A stretch of 64,000 bases of DNA from an uncultured Psychrobacter sp. (GTDB taxonomy: Bacteria; Pseudomonadota; Gammaproteobacteria; Pseudomonadales; Moraxellaceae), in assembly GCF_947495825.1 (NCBI RefSeq), contig NZ_CANMAH010000001.1, forward strand, positions 558,001-622,000, read 5' to 3'. Each line of letters starts with the position of its first letter. The first letter of the stretch is position 1. Of this stretch, positions 1-8,718 are shown piece after piece. The translations under genes were made by a program, and so were the position numbers. The notes under the pieces were generated by a model that was not told the DNA's origin, did not search any database, and saw only the letters and a program-made list of their open reading frames with translations.

Positions 1-1
1 C

Positions 2-361
2 GGCGACTTGAAGGAAAATGCTGAGTACCATGCCGCACGCGAGCAGCAAGGATTTTGTGAAGCACGTATTCGCGATATCGAAGCCAAGCTTGGCGCAGCA
101 CAGGTCATCGATCCGTCGACCTTGCCAAAAGATGGTCGTGTGGTGTTTGGTGTCACTGTTGTCATCGAAAATATGGACACTGAAGAAGAGAAGCGTTATA
201 AGATCGTCGGCGATGACGAAGCTGATTTTAAAGCGGGTAAAATCTCTGTCAACTCACCGATTGCTCGTGGCTTGATCGGTAAGTTTGAAGGCGATGAGGC
301 ACGTATTGAAACACCAAAAGGTGTGGTTGAATATGAAGTGATGGAAGTCATTTATAACTAG
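2..361 (+). CDS. greA: Transcription elongation factor GreA (5' end outside window)
   Basis: C-terminal three quarters of GreA, which rescues backtracked RNA polymerase by stimulating cleavage of the nascent transcript. The reading frame is open to the left edge, so the true start lies upstream; the TTG at position 8 is an internal Leu codon. The visible protein opens with [18 protein letters not shown], the end of the acidic coiled-coil tip region that reaches the polymerase active site. It continues into the FKBP-like C-terminal domain ([23 protein letters not shown]). A strong terminator follows, so greA probably ends its transcription unit. Confidence 0.96.
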   Translation, partial: GDLKENAEYHAAREQQGFCEARIRDIEAKLGAAQVIDPSTLPKDGRVVFGVTVVIENMDTEEEKRYKIVGDDEADFKAGKISVNSPIARGLIGKFEGDEARIETPKGVVEYEVMEVIYN

Positions 362-663
362 TGCTAACGCTAGTTACGTCAGATATTGGTTTTTAGTTAT
401 TGGTTATAATAGTTTTTGATGACTGCTTATCGTTTGTCGATTACACAATTGTTCTTTATTATTAGAACTTTTTGAGTGCATAATTGTTAAGACTTACTTT
501 AGTATGACTTGTAAAAATTGACAGCTAGGCAATTATATTGTCGGTTGTTTTTTGCCCCTTGCCCTTGTGAGCTGACATACTCTATATCGTCAGCTTACAA
601 GGGTTTTTATATCTTTGTCATTTATATTAGTTTTACTTATTATTCATTGAAAGGACTCACATT
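362..663. other. Intergenic region between greA and the DUF11-like gene
   Basis: About 300 bases without a gene. It holds the hairpin terminator near 562-608. A TTGACA-like hexamer sits near 518-523, but no -10 box lies at a usable distance. No small ORF with a ribosome binding site is evident. Confidence 0.6.
562..608 (+). terminator. Rho-independent terminator of greA
   Basis: Two arms, CCCTTGTGAGCTGAC and GTCAGCTTACAAGGG, pair with one mismatch around a 12-base loop, and five T follow. It lies about 200 bases after the greA stop and just before the next gene, so it separates the two transcription units. Confidence 0.85.
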
Positions 664-1596
664 ATGACGACTAGCCTTGTCGCCACAAACAGACGTAACA
701 ACATCAAACCGATATATATCAGCACTACTCTTGTTAGCATCTTGACTGGCTTTGTGCTCACTACTTCTACTGCGAACGCTGCACCCGAGGTGGCTATTAG
801 CCATCCTAACAATGGCACTACTACCGTAGTTGAGCATTATACTGACGGTAAAACAGCTACTATTACTGCGACGCCGCATGGTATTACTATGCAAGATGGC
901 GTGCCATTTTCGACCACTAAAATCTCTACGATCCCGCGTTATACTATTCATCATGGCACTACTCAAGGCAGTACAACTATCACGACACTTCCAGTCAATA
1001 CCATACCAGTGACCAAGCAAGTAACTCAAGCAGGTGTCTTGACGACTCCTGTAAATACAGTGGCCCAAGTGCTACCTGTCACTCATAATAATGAGATGCC
1101 TGTTATAGCTCAGACAACTATCAGTCAGTCAGCTAATGACCAGATCGTTATCGGTCAACCTGCTAGCAATCAATTGTTAACGACGACTTTAGATAATTTA
1201 CAGTTGACCCCAACGTTTAGTACCCCTGGCATTGTCAATGCTCAGACTAAAGTCATGAAGATATTAAAAAATAAAAACGGCCGTGAAGTGGCCGTACCAG
1301 CCAATCATGTCGCGCCAGGCGATGTCATTGAATACCACACCACTTATAACAATATCACCGCGCAGCCTGTTAATGATATCAATGCCATGGTTTCACTGCC
1401 AAATAATGTACAGCTAGTATCACTAAATAGCCCTCTACCCACGCTTGCGACTACTGACGGTGACAGCTATCAAACCATTCAGCAAGTTGGTAATACCGTT
1501 GTTATCCAAGAGAACTATTCTGGTCTTAAGTGGAACTTGGCCAATCTTGATGCAAATGCGCCACAGACTGTGATCATACGCGCTAAAGTTCAATAA
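664..1596 (+). CDS. Secreted Thr-rich protein with DUF11-like C-terminal domain
   Basis: Unnamed exported protein of 310 residues. A signal peptide is visible: a charged start (NRRNNIK), a hydrophobic stretch at about residues 17-36, and a likely cut after TANA near residue 39. The middle part (about 45-190) is low in complexity and rich in Thr, Val, Gln and Asn. The C-terminal part (about 200-310: GREVAVPANHVAPGDVIEYHTTYNN then VSLPNNVQLVSL) resembles a single DUF11/beta-sandwich repeat as found in cell-surface adhesins and envelope proteins. GAAAGGACTCAC before the ATG supplies a ribosome binding site. It sits alone between two terminators. Function unknown; the domain call rests on pattern memory. 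Confidence 0.75.
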   Translation: MTTSLVATNRRNNIKPIYISTTLVSILTGFVLTTSTANAAPEVAISHPNNGTTTVVEHYTDGKTATITATPHGITMQDGVPFSTTKISTIPRYTIHHGTTQGSTTITTLPVNTIPVTKQVTQAGVLTTPVNTVAQVLPVTHNNEMPVIAQTTISQSANDQIVIGQPASNQLLTTTLDNLQLTPTFSTPGIVNAQTKVMKILKNKNGREVAVPANHVAPGDVIEYHTTYNNITAQPVNDINAMVSLPNNVQLVSLNSPLPTLATTDGDSYQTIQQVGNTVVIQENYSGLKWNLANLDANAPQTVIIRAKVQ

Positions 1597-1638
1597 AAAT
1601 GTAGCGGAATTTAAAACTTGAAAACCGTTAAACTTGAT

Positions 1639-1683
1639 AAAAGGTCTTGTCTGCTATTTTAATAGTCAATAAGGCCTTTTTTT
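1639..1683 (+). terminator. Terminator after the DUF11-like gene
   Basis: AAAAGGTCTT pairs with AAGGCCTTTT (one T-G wobble), with an inner CTATT/AATAG stem and a run of T at the 3' side. It lies about 45 bases after the stop codon. Confidence 0.75.
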
Positions 1684-1790
1684 ATACGACACTACCTGTC
1701 GTGTTATATCCCTAATTCTTCTATAAATCCAATGACTTAGCGTTAATTTTGATAAAATAGTACTCTACTAATGAATGGGCACTATAACTT

Positions 1791-3059
1791 ATGGCAACCA
1801 TCAATTACGATCGATTACAAGGTAAATTGAACATCTTAGCCGACGCCGCTAAGTATGATGTTTCTTGCTCATCATCGAGTGGCACGCGTAAAAATCAAGG
1901 TGGCGGACTCGGTGACGCTTCTGCGACAGGCATCTGTCACAGCTATACCGAAGACGGTCGCTGCGTGAGTTTGCTTAAAATCTTACTGACCAATCACTGT
2001 ATCTATGACTGCGCGTACTGCACCTCACGTAAAAGCAACGACACCCCGCGTGCGGCATTCACGGTTGAGGAAGTGGTCGATCTCACTATGCAGTTTTATC
2101 GCCGTAATTATATCGAAGGGCTGTTTCTCAGTTCAGGTATCTTTAAAAGTGGCGATTACACGATGGAGCGCTTGGTCGAGGTCGCCAAGATATTGCGTAC
2201 TCGTGAGCGCTTTAATGGTTATATCCATCTCAAAACTATCCCCGGCGCTTCAAAAGAGCTATTGTTAGAAGCAGGACTCTATGCAGATCGCTTGAGCGTC
2301 AATATCGAGATTCCAACCAAATCGGGGCTGGCTTTGCTCGCACCAGAAAAATCGCACGACGAGCTAAAAGCACCGATGGAAACGGTAAAAGAAGAAATCA
2401 TCACAATCAGAGAGAGCCGAAAGACCCATAAAAAAGCGCCCAAATTCACCCCAGCGGGCCAGACCAGTCAAATGATAGTTGGCGCTAGTAACGAGACCGA
2501 TCTGCAAGTGATTCAGTTATCGAGCCATTTTTATCAGACTTATGATCTCAAGCGCGTTTACTACTCAGGGTACGTGCCGATGCTCTCTGATAACCGCTTG
2601 CCAGCGATAGGCACGCCTGTGCCGATGGTGCGTGAAAACCGTCTGTATCAAGCCGATTGGCTAATGCGTTTTTATGGTTTTGGCGCACACGAAATCGTTG
2701 AGCCTGAGTCGCCATTTTTGGATTTAGACTGTGATCCAAAACTCGCTTGGGCTATCCGTCATCGCGAGCATTTCCCTGTCAATATTCAAACAGCAAGCTA
2801 CGAGATGATTGTACGCATTCCAGGTATTGGTACTAAGACGGCAAAAAAAATAGTCAAAGCGCGTAAGTTTAATCAGTTGACGCTTTACCATCTCAAAAAA
2901 ATGGGCGCTGCGGTCAATCGTGCCAAATACTTTATTGCTACTACAGGTAAAAACGAGCATCTTGCGCATTTAACACGTGACAACTTTCGTCAATATGTAC
3001 TGGCGCAGACGCAGACTAAGTACAAGGATCAACGCAGTGGGCAACTGGCACTGTTTTAA
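1791..3059 (+). CDS. Radical SAM protein of the putative DNA modification/repair family (TIGR03916-like)
   Basis: A 422-residue radical S-adenosylmethionine enzyme. The [4Fe-4S] cluster motif is a CX3CX2C set at residues 70, 74 and 77 (CIYDCAYC). The TIM-barrel region follows, and the C-terminus carries a helix-hairpin-helix (RIPGIGTKTAKKIVKARK, about residues 340-360), a fold that usually contacts DNA. This layout matches the family named 'putative DNA modification/repair radical SAM protein', which typically lies next to, or fused with, a DUF4130 or uracil-DNA-glycosylase-like partner. The partner gene starts 11 bases downstream, so the two form an operon. Substrate and reaction are not established for the family; a role in DNA metabolism is inferred from the HhH domain and the partner. 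Confidence 0.88.
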   Translation: MATINYDRLQGKLNILADAAKYDVSCSSSSGTRKNQGGGLGDASATGICHSYTEDGRCVSLLKILLTNHCIYDCAYCTSRKSNDTPRAAFTVEEVVDLTMQFYRRNYIEGLFLSSGIFKSGDYTMERLVEVAKILRTRERFNGYIHLKTIPGASKELLLEAGLYADRLSVNIEIPTKSGLALLAPEKSHDELKAPMETVKEEIITIRESRKTHKKAPKFTPAGQTSQMIVGASNETDLQVIQLSSHFYQTYDLKRVYYSGYVPMLSDNRLPAIGTPVPMVRENRLYQADWLMRFYGFGAHEIVEPESPFLDLDCDPKLAWAIRHREHFPVNIQTASYEMIVRIPGIGTKTAKKIVKARKFNQLTLYHLKKMGAAVNRAKYFIATTGKNEHLAHLTRDNFRQYVLAQTQTKYKDQRSGQLALF

Positions 3060-3070
3060 AAGGAGCGTAT

Positions 3071-3943
3071 ATGCTAGAGCTGGCCCCAAACACCGCGTAC
3101 TCTGTTGGTCAATTGACACCCAGTATTGTGCTTTATGAGCCAAGTTTTGAAGGTTGGCTGAGCGCGGTGTTTTATGTTTATGCCAATAAGCTACAAAACG
3201 ACGAAGCATTACAATTAATCGCTCAAGATTGTTATGTGCCTTCATTGATTGCTCAAGCAACCAGCGTTGTGTCTAATGAAGAAAATGCTGAACGTGTATT
3301 GGTAAAATTAAACCAACTATTGGGGCGCTCTGGCATGCGCAATTTACTTTGGGGATTTTTATCCGAAAAAGACCATATCGGCACGACGTTGTTTTGGATC
3401 GTCAAGTACGCTATTGACTACCCTAGCCGCCATATTATGCAGGACTTAGGCAACTTGCATGTACTGGAGCTGGTGCAGACGGTCAAATCTGTTGACCGTG
3501 AAAAACACCGTATGGAAGCCTTTGTGCGTTTTGAGCATACAACCAGTGACATCTATTTTGCACGCGTTGAGCCTGATTTTAACGTCTTGCCGCTAATTGG
3601 GGAGCACTTTCGGCAGCGTTATCAGGATCAGCACTGGGCGATATACGACTTAGCGCGCGGTTATGGCATCTATTATGATAAAAGCCAAAGCACACCGTCG
3701 CATCCTGCCGAATTGCAAACCATCACTGAGCTTGATGATGCTGTCTTACGCAACCCTGCCAGCATACATAGTGAGGATGAACTGCGCTATCAAAAATTTT
3801 GGCAAGGCTACTTTACCAATGTCAATATTAAAGAGCGCAAAAACCCTCGTTTGCACAAACAGTATTTACCGCAGCGCTATTGGAAATACTTAAGCGAGAA
3901 GCAAATATTGCCCAATGCTGAACACCTGCAAAAGCGTCGTTAG
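3071..3943 (+). CDS. TIGR03915/DUF4130 family protein, partner of the radical SAM enzyme
   Basis: A 290-residue protein of the 'probable DNA metabolism' family that accompanies the preceding radical SAM gene. An ideal ribosome binding site (AAAAGGAGCGTAT before ATG) and the 11-base gap show co-translation. Conserved-looking blocks include YEPSFEGWLSAVFY near the N-terminus, HRMEAFVRFEHT in the middle, and a basic C-terminus (RYWKYLSEKQ). Some relatives carry a fused uracil-DNA-glycosylase domain; this one stops before such a domain and has no visible glycosylase motif. No catalytic site can be named. It probably binds or processes the product of its partner. Confidence 0.85.
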   Translation: MLELAPNTAYSVGQLTPSIVLYEPSFEGWLSAVFYVYANKLQNDEALQLIAQDCYVPSLIAQATSVVSNEENAERVLVKLNQLLGRSGMRNLLWGFLSEKDHIGTTLFWIVKYAIDYPSRHIMQDLGNLHVLELVQTVKSVDREKHRMEAFVRFEHTTSDIYFARVEPDFNVLPLIGEHFRQRYQDQHWAIYDLARGYGIYYDKSQSTPSHPAELQTITELDDAVLRNPASIHSEDELRYQKFWQGYFTNVNIKERKNPRLHKQYLPQRYWKYLSEKQILPNAEHLQKRR

Positions 3944-4082
3944 CCATTTATTAATTCTTATGACTGTAAAAACCCGCGCTAATAAGACGATTTGTAACCT
4001 CTAATCGGTCTTCATGGTTGAGTTTTCAGTATTTTTAACTGACAATAGCAGCTTGATATCCTAACTGGTGGCTCACGCTATT

Positions 4083-5459
4083 ATGAAAGTTATGCGCTTA
4101 CTGTCGTCCTTAAAGCATGATGAATCCGAACGTGGTATTTTTCATCTTGGACGCGCTTTGGCCAAAAACGGACATACCTCTATTATTGTCTCTAGTGCTG
4201 ATGATGATAACGATTTGGTCAAACGTTTAGAGCGAGATGGCAATATATACCATCAGCTGCATATGTATAAAAAGTCATGGTTATCGATACTACAAGTTGC
4301 TCCCTTACGTCATCTTATCGAACAATACAATCCTGATATTATTCATGTGCATTCACGTACGCCTGCTTGGATATTGCATTTGGCCTTGCGCCGGGCACGC
4401 GTAAAGCATCGGCCAAAGCTAGTCTCAACCATGTATGGTTTTTATTCAATTAATAAATATTCACAAGCACTACTGGATGTCGATACTATTATCACCGTAT
4501 CGGATAGTGTGACAAATTATTTGAGAAAAGGACTACAGCGCGAAGAAATCGACCCAAAATCCATCAAGCGTATCTACCGCGGCGTTGATACGCGCCGTTA
4601 TCCATATCGGCATAATCCGTCTGTATACTGGTTGCGCCGTACTTTTGCAGAATATCCTGAGCTTGAGCATAAAAAATGGCTGGTTTTCCCCACTATTATC
4701 GGTAATGAATATGGACAAGAATGGCTGATTGACATTTTGGGAAACCTACAAGAACAATTTCCTAATATCCACGTTATTATTATGGATGAAGACCATAGAG
4801 ATGGTGACGTGGCGCATGAAGACTTTCGTCAACGTACTAACACGCTAGGTTTGGCCGAACGTATCACTTATGTCGGTCGTAAACGTAACGACATGCGCGA
4901 GTGGCTGTCAGCGGCCAATATCGTTATGGCGCTTGCTAATCAGCCTGAATCTATCGGTATCAATGCGCTACAGGCGATTCATCTAGGTACACCAGTGGTC
5001 GGTTGGGATCAGGCGGCTTTTAGTGAGATTTTGCAACCGTTGTACCCGCAAGGATTGGTCAAAAAATACAACGCTCAAGCTCTATGCAAAGTCGTTAAAA
5101 GTCAGTTGGAAAGTGTCACTCGTCCTGAAATGACAGATAAATTTACCATGCGTCAGATGATCAAAGAGACTATTGAAGTTTATCAAGGCTTGTATGAAGC
5201 ATTGCAAAAAGAACAAAAAGCGTTATTAGATGCTCACTCTTTACAAAGATCCAAAAAGCATTTAAAGGCTGCCAGTCCCCCTTTTATCGATGCTAATGAT
5301 AAAAGGTTAACAAATACAAAAATTGATCTATTAAAAAAGTCGCCAAAAGCGATGGACGACTTTACGGCGAATAAAGAACAGACTAGTAGTGATAAAGCTG
5401 GCGCTACTAATAAAAGTAAAACAGATAAAAGTAAAACAGACAATAACCATTACAAATAA
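4083..5459 (+). CDS. Glycosyltransferase, GT4/GT-B type
   Basis: About 458 residues, resembling cell-surface polysaccharide or LPS glycosyltransferases that use nucleotide-sugar donors. The N-terminal Rossmann half has a GT4-style opening (MKVMRLLSSLKHDESERGIF) and DIIHVHSRTPAW near residue 85. The C-terminal half has the donor site PESIGINALQAIHLGTPVVG. In the usual EX7E motif the second Glu is Gln here. The last ~75 residues form a Lys/Ser/Asp-rich tail with a repeated KSKTDKSKTD, probably disordered. I chose the ATG because it matches relatives; an in-frame GTG at 4068 is possible. No other sugar genes adjoin it, so the substrate is unknown. Confidence 0.8.
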   Translation: MKVMRLLSSLKHDESERGIFHLGRALAKNGHTSIIVSSADDDNDLVKRLERDGNIYHQLHMYKKSWLSILQVAPLRHLIEQYNPDIIHVHSRTPAWILHLALRRARVKHRPKLVSTMYGFYSINKYSQALLDVDTIITVSDSVTNYLRKGLQREEIDPKSIKRIYRGVDTRRYPYRHNPSVYWLRRTFAEYPELEHKKWLVFPTIIGNEYGQEWLIDILGNLQEQFPNIHVIIMDEDHRDGDVAHEDFRQRTNTLGLAERITYVGRKRNDMREWLSAANIVMALANQPESIGINALQAIHLGTPVVGWDQAAFSEILQPLYPQGLVKKYNAQALCKVVKSQLESVTRPEMTDKFTMRQMIKETIEVYQGLYEALQKEQKALLDAHSLQRSKKHLKAASPPFIDANDKRLTNTKIDLLKKSPKAMDDFTANKEQTSSDKAGATNKSKTDKSKTDNNHYK

Positions 5460-5519
5460 CAGCTAAGAACGAATAGCGTCATATCTTAGTATGGCAGCGG
5501 CCTTATTTAATCGTTTTGC

Positions 5520-6176
5520 CTAATAAGTCGTTGGCGTATGCGCACTTACTATATGAGTCACCGTATCACTAGGATTAATAAAGGTATGCGGCTTCATGGT
5601 ATCAATCACATAACTGTCTCCTTTATTTAGCAAGTACGTGGTCTCCTCGATGCGAATAAGAATCTTGCCTTCGATGACCGTACCAATCTCTTCTCCTTCA
5701 TGAGCGATTTTTTCTTCTGTTGAGCTGTTGGGCTGATAAGTCTCAATCAAAAAACCCAAATTTTTTGTTGTGCTGCAGTTATATACCTGTTTAAGCGACA
5801 CTCTGCTATTCGGTTCACTAAGCTCAATCAAGTCTTTGGGAGTCACTACTACTCTTGCTTTAGGTTCTTTCCACTCGTCACTAAAAAAAGTCGTCAAATC
5901 AGAGCCTAGCACTGATAAGATCGCTTTTAGTGTATTGACGGCTGGACTCACCTTATTGCGCTCAATGGCGCTGATCGAGGTATTGGTCAGTCCTGCAAGC
6001 CTTGCAAGTTTACGCTGTGAATAACCTTTAGCAAGGCGCAGTTGATTGATTTTTTTACCAATATCTTCTTCTGGTCGTTCATCCGCTTCACTGGCTGTCT
6101 GAGGTTTTTCGGAGACGACTGTATCATCTAAGTTGGTTTTATCTGAAACATTATCTAGAGAGTTTTTTGCTGGCAT
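5520..6176 (-). CDS. puuR: XRE-cupin transcriptional regulator, PuuR-like
   Basis: About 218 residues with an N-terminal XRE helix-turn-helix (INQLRLAKGYSQRKLARLAGL, about residues 40-92) and a C-terminal cupin (EEIGTVIEGKILIRIEE then GDSYVIDTMKPHTF). This is the layout of PuuR, the repressor of putrescine use in E. coli. The gene overlaps the end of the puuD-like gene by 26 bases, so both are on one transcript, divergent from puuA. I chose ATG at 6176 (MPAKNSLDN); a farther ATG at 6224 would extend the overlap to 74 bases. The ligand is inferred to be putrescine or a gamma-glutamyl intermediate. A 9-bp inverted repeat between puuD and puuA is its likely operator. Confidence 0.82.
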   Translation of the reverse strand: MPAKNSLDNVSDKTNLDDTVVSEKPQTASEADERPEEDIGKKINQLRLAKGYSQRKLARLAGLTNTSISAIERNKVSPAVNTLKAILSVLGSDLTTFFSDEWKEPKARVVVTPKDLIELSEPNSRVSLKQVYNCSTTKNLGFLIETYQPNSSTEEKIAHEGEEIGTVIEGKILIRIEETTYLLNKGDSYVIDTMKPHTFINPSDTVTHIVSAHTPTTY

Positions 6177-6891
6177 GTTGAATAAATTCCGTGAACAAAA
6201 ATTTGGACAAGTTATCTTGCGCATAATTTAACTCAGGATGCCATTGTACACCAATCATAAAAGGATGTTGTACTAAGCTTATTGCTTCTACTAAACCATC
6301 AGGTGCTAAAGCTTCCACAAATAAGCGCTCTCCCACTTTATCGATGGCTTGTTTGTGCAAGGAGTTGACATGCCATTCTTTACCAAACTCCGCCAACCTT
6401 CCTTCTGGTTGAATTAAAACATCGTGTACAGGCTGATACTGCACCTCAAGAGGCGCCGTACTGTCTTCTAGATGCTGCTCATAAAACCCTTCCACTTCGC
6501 GCCAGTCCGGATGTAGCGTACCCTCAAAATGAACATTCATCTCTTGTAGACCACGGCATACCGCTAATAAAGGCGTACCTGTCTTATCTGCATGAGCCAG
6601 TAACTTAAAGCTCAGATCATCACGACCCAAATCTTGTTTTTCTTCAAGATGCGTTGCGCCATAACGGGTTGGCGCAACGTTACTGTAGCTACCCGTCAAT
6701 AAAATACCATCAAAAATTTCTAATAATCCATCGAAGTTTGCACTCTCAGCAGCTGTGTTTGGTAGCAATATAGGATTGCCGCCATAAAAATTCACAGCAT
6801 CGATATATTTTTGATAAACCGACTGTGACGGCTGACCATCAACCATCTTGTAACAAGAAACAATAGCGATAACAGGTCTAAAAGTATGCAT
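6151..6891 (-). CDS. puuD: Gamma-glutamyl-GABA hydrolase (class I glutamine amidotransferase-like)
   Basis: Hydrolyses gamma-glutamyl-GABA to glutamate and GABA, the fourth step of the gamma-glutamylated putrescine pathway. The 246-residue protein shows the amidotransferase nucleophile elbow AVCRGLQE with Cys112, and the His-Glu pair in QWHPE (His218, Glu220). The length fits PuuD. The start at 6891 is set by AAGGAAG seven bases before the ATG; the longer frame to 6915 lacks such a site. It lies upstream of and overlaps the puuR-like gene and is divergent from puuA, the arrangement expected for a putrescine regulon. Confidence 0.9.
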   Translation of the reverse strand: MHTFRPVIAIVSCYKMVDGQPSQSVYQKYIDAVNFYGGNPILLPNTAAESANFDGLLEIFDGILLTGSYSNVAPTRYGATHLEEKQDLGRDDLSFKLLAHADKTGTPLLAVCRGLQEMNVHFEGTLHPDWREVEGFYEQHLEDSTAPLEVQYQPVHDVLIQPEGRLAEFGKEWHVNSLHKQAIDKVGERLFVEALAPDGLVEAISLVQHPFMIGVQWHPELNYAQDNLSKFLFTEFIQHASKKLSR

Positions 6892-6996
6892 GACAATCTT
6901 CCTTGAATGTAACATCTGAATCTAAAAACCCAGATTGGATGAACTTATAATGGATTAAAATTTAACATACTCTCTCGCAAAATGTAAACTATAAAC

Positions 6997-7027
6997 TTCA
7001 TTATTAATCTTGAAGAATAATAATGAA
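6997..7027. promoter_or_regulatory. Candidate PuuR operator (inverted repeat)
   Basis: TTCATTATT and AATAATGAA form perfect arms around a 13-base spacer. The half-site ATAATGAA resembles the core I recall for E. coli PuuR sites (ATAATGAACA). It lies about 105 bases upstream of the puuD ATG and about 37 bases before the -35 of puuA, so one bound dimer could control both sides. Confidence 0.45.
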
Positions 7028-7063
7028 TATAATAAGTTCCTTATGAATAGTTTTAAATAAAAA

Positions 7064-7092
7064 TTGACATATATAAATTTCAATCATATATT
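7064..7092 (+). promoter_or_regulatory. Sigma70 promoter for the puuA operon
   Basis: TTGACA (7064-7069), a 17-base spacer and TATATT (7087-7092). Transcription would begin near 7099, giving an untranslated leader of about 275 bases before the puuA ATG. Confidence 0.7.
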
Positions 7093-7373
7093 GGAGGATA
7101 TCAGTAAAACAAAAGACACATTCTATACATTAAATACATTGATGAAGAGTGATATAGATAGAAGTTAAGTTATTAATATTATTGATAAAAACTGACAAAA
7201 CGTGCCTATTAGGCACTTATAGAAAGTCAGCAATTTTTATCCATAGCATCACTTGTAGTCACTGTTTTATTTGAAATCTTTTATGACTTTTATAAAAAAG
7301 TTATACATGACAGCTATTAAAGACTTAATAGCAACACCCCAAAAAATCTTGAAAATGAATAGGAATTAGAGAC

Positions 7374-8717
7374 ATGACGACAACCAATGGAATGGTCGAA
7401 TCTGCAAACAACACTGAATATGTCTATGTGGCTGCAGGTGATATTAATGGTTTGCTTCGTGGTAAGCGTATCCCTTTTAACCAAATGGAAAAAGCTCAGA
7501 ACGGTAGTATCCGTTTGCCGTTGTCAATCTTAGGCGTCGACATTTGGGGCGCTGATGTCATTGAATCCTCGCAATCAAATGGAGACATCGATGCTATTGC
7601 CCGCCCAACTGGACGAGCTGCCTATCCACTTATCAATACCAACGCACCATCTTCATTACTACCTGTTTGGCTCTATACCGAAGACAACGAGCCATATTAT
7701 GGTGATGCTCGACATGTATTGGACTACATCAGTAAAAAATTTAAGGCACTGGGCTTGACACCAGTCATGGCAACTGAGCTTGAGTTTTATCTGCTTGATT
7801 ACACAGAAGGAGAAACCCCAAAACCACCTATTCGCCCAAAGAGCGGGCTGCGCCTGAATAAAACCTCGATTTTAAGTATCAATGATTTATTACAATTCGA
7901 TGATTTCTTAGATGAAATATATGCTCAGTGTAAAAAACTCGATATTCCAGTTGATGCAGCGCTGGCTGAGAATGGTTGTGGGCAATTTGAAATTAATCTA
8001 TTACACGTCGATGATCCATTAAAAGCTGCAGACGATGCTATCTTGTTTAAACAGGTTGTCAAAGCTGTCGCTGCCCGTCGTAAACTAACCGCCACATTTA
8101 TGGCGAAGCCTTTTGGCTTACAATCAGGCAACGGCTTTCATGTCCACTGTAGTCTGCTTGATAAAGATGGCAATAATGTCTTTGATGATGACTCAGAAGC
8201 TGGATCAGATATGCTACGTCATGCGGTAGCCGGTCTGTTAAAAACCATGTCAGATTGCACCATATTATTTGCACCGCATGTCAACTCTTATCGGAGGTTC
8301 ACTCCAGGTACACTTGCGCCAAACAACATCTCATGGGGGTACGAGAACCGTACGGCAGCTGTGCGTATCCCAGGCGGCGATTCTAAAGCACGCCGAATTG
8401 AGCATCGTGTATCTGGTGCAGATGCCAACCCATATTTGGTCTGTAGTGCAGTCCTAGCAGGCATGCTATATGGCATCGAAAACAAGCTTGAAGTCCCAGA
8501 ACCCATCAACAGTATTACTTATGACGATACTGAGCTTAAAACTTTGCCCTTGGATTGGTTATCAGCCATTCGTAAGTTTGAAAGTAGTGATTTGATTGAC
8601 TCATTATTTCCAAGCGAGATGATTGAGCTGTTGATCGCTGTCAAAAAACAAGAAGCCAAGCGCTTTGCTCAGCAAGTTACTAACCTTGAATACCTCACCT
8701 ATTTACAGGATGTCTAA
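7374..8717 (+). CDS. puuA: Gamma-glutamylputrescine synthetase (glutamine synthetase family)
   Basis: Ligates glutamate to putrescine using ATP, the first step of the gamma-glutamyl putrescine pathway. The 447 residues span the whole glutamine synthetase catalytic fold: TELEFYLLDY (metal ligands, about residue 130), ENGCGQFEINLLH (about 200), NGFHVHCSL (about 255) and the ATP-binding region near RRFTPGTLAPNN. It lacks the C-terminal adenylylation tyrosine region typical of true GlnA and is closest to PuuA-type enzymes. The neighbours (puuB, puuD, puuR) support this. Its stop overlaps or abuts the puuB start, indicating translational coupling. Confidence 0.9.
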   Translation: MTTTNGMVESANNTEYVYVAAGDINGLLRGKRIPFNQMEKAQNGSIRLPLSILGVDIWGADVIESSQSNGDIDAIARPTGRAAYPLINTNAPSSLLPVWLYTEDNEPYYGDARHVLDYISKKFKALGLTPVMATELEFYLLDYTEGETPKPPIRPKSGLRLNKTSILSINDLLQFDDFLDEIYAQCKKLDIPVDAALAENGCGQFEINLLHVDDPLKAADDAILFKQVVKAVAARRKLTATFMAKPFGLQSGNGFHVHCSLLDKDGNNVFDDDSEAGSDMLRHAVAGLLKTMSDCTILFAPHVNSYRRFTPGTLAPNNISWGYENRTAAVRIPGGDSKARRIEHRVSGADANPYLVCSAVLAGMLYGIENKLEVPEPINSITYDDTELKTLPLDWLSAIRKFESSDLIDSLFPSEMIELLIAVKKQEAKRFAQQVTNLEYLTYLQDV

Positions 8718-8718
8718 T

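Larger units (their letters stand above)
6892..7373. promoter_or_regulatory. Divergent puuD / puuA control region
   Basis: 482 A+T-rich bases between divergent transcription units. It holds a perfect 9-bp inverted repeat (6997-7027), a strong sigma70 promoter for puuA (7064-7092), and a small GTGCC/GGCAC hairpin (about 7202-7216) within the long leader. No ORF with a ribosome binding site was seen. The promoter for the puuD side is not obvious. Confidence 0.7.

Noticed and set aside
640..1068. Minus-strand 142-codon frame opposite the DUF11-like gene
   Set aside because: The plus-strand gene has a signal peptide, ribosome site and terminator; this one has none.
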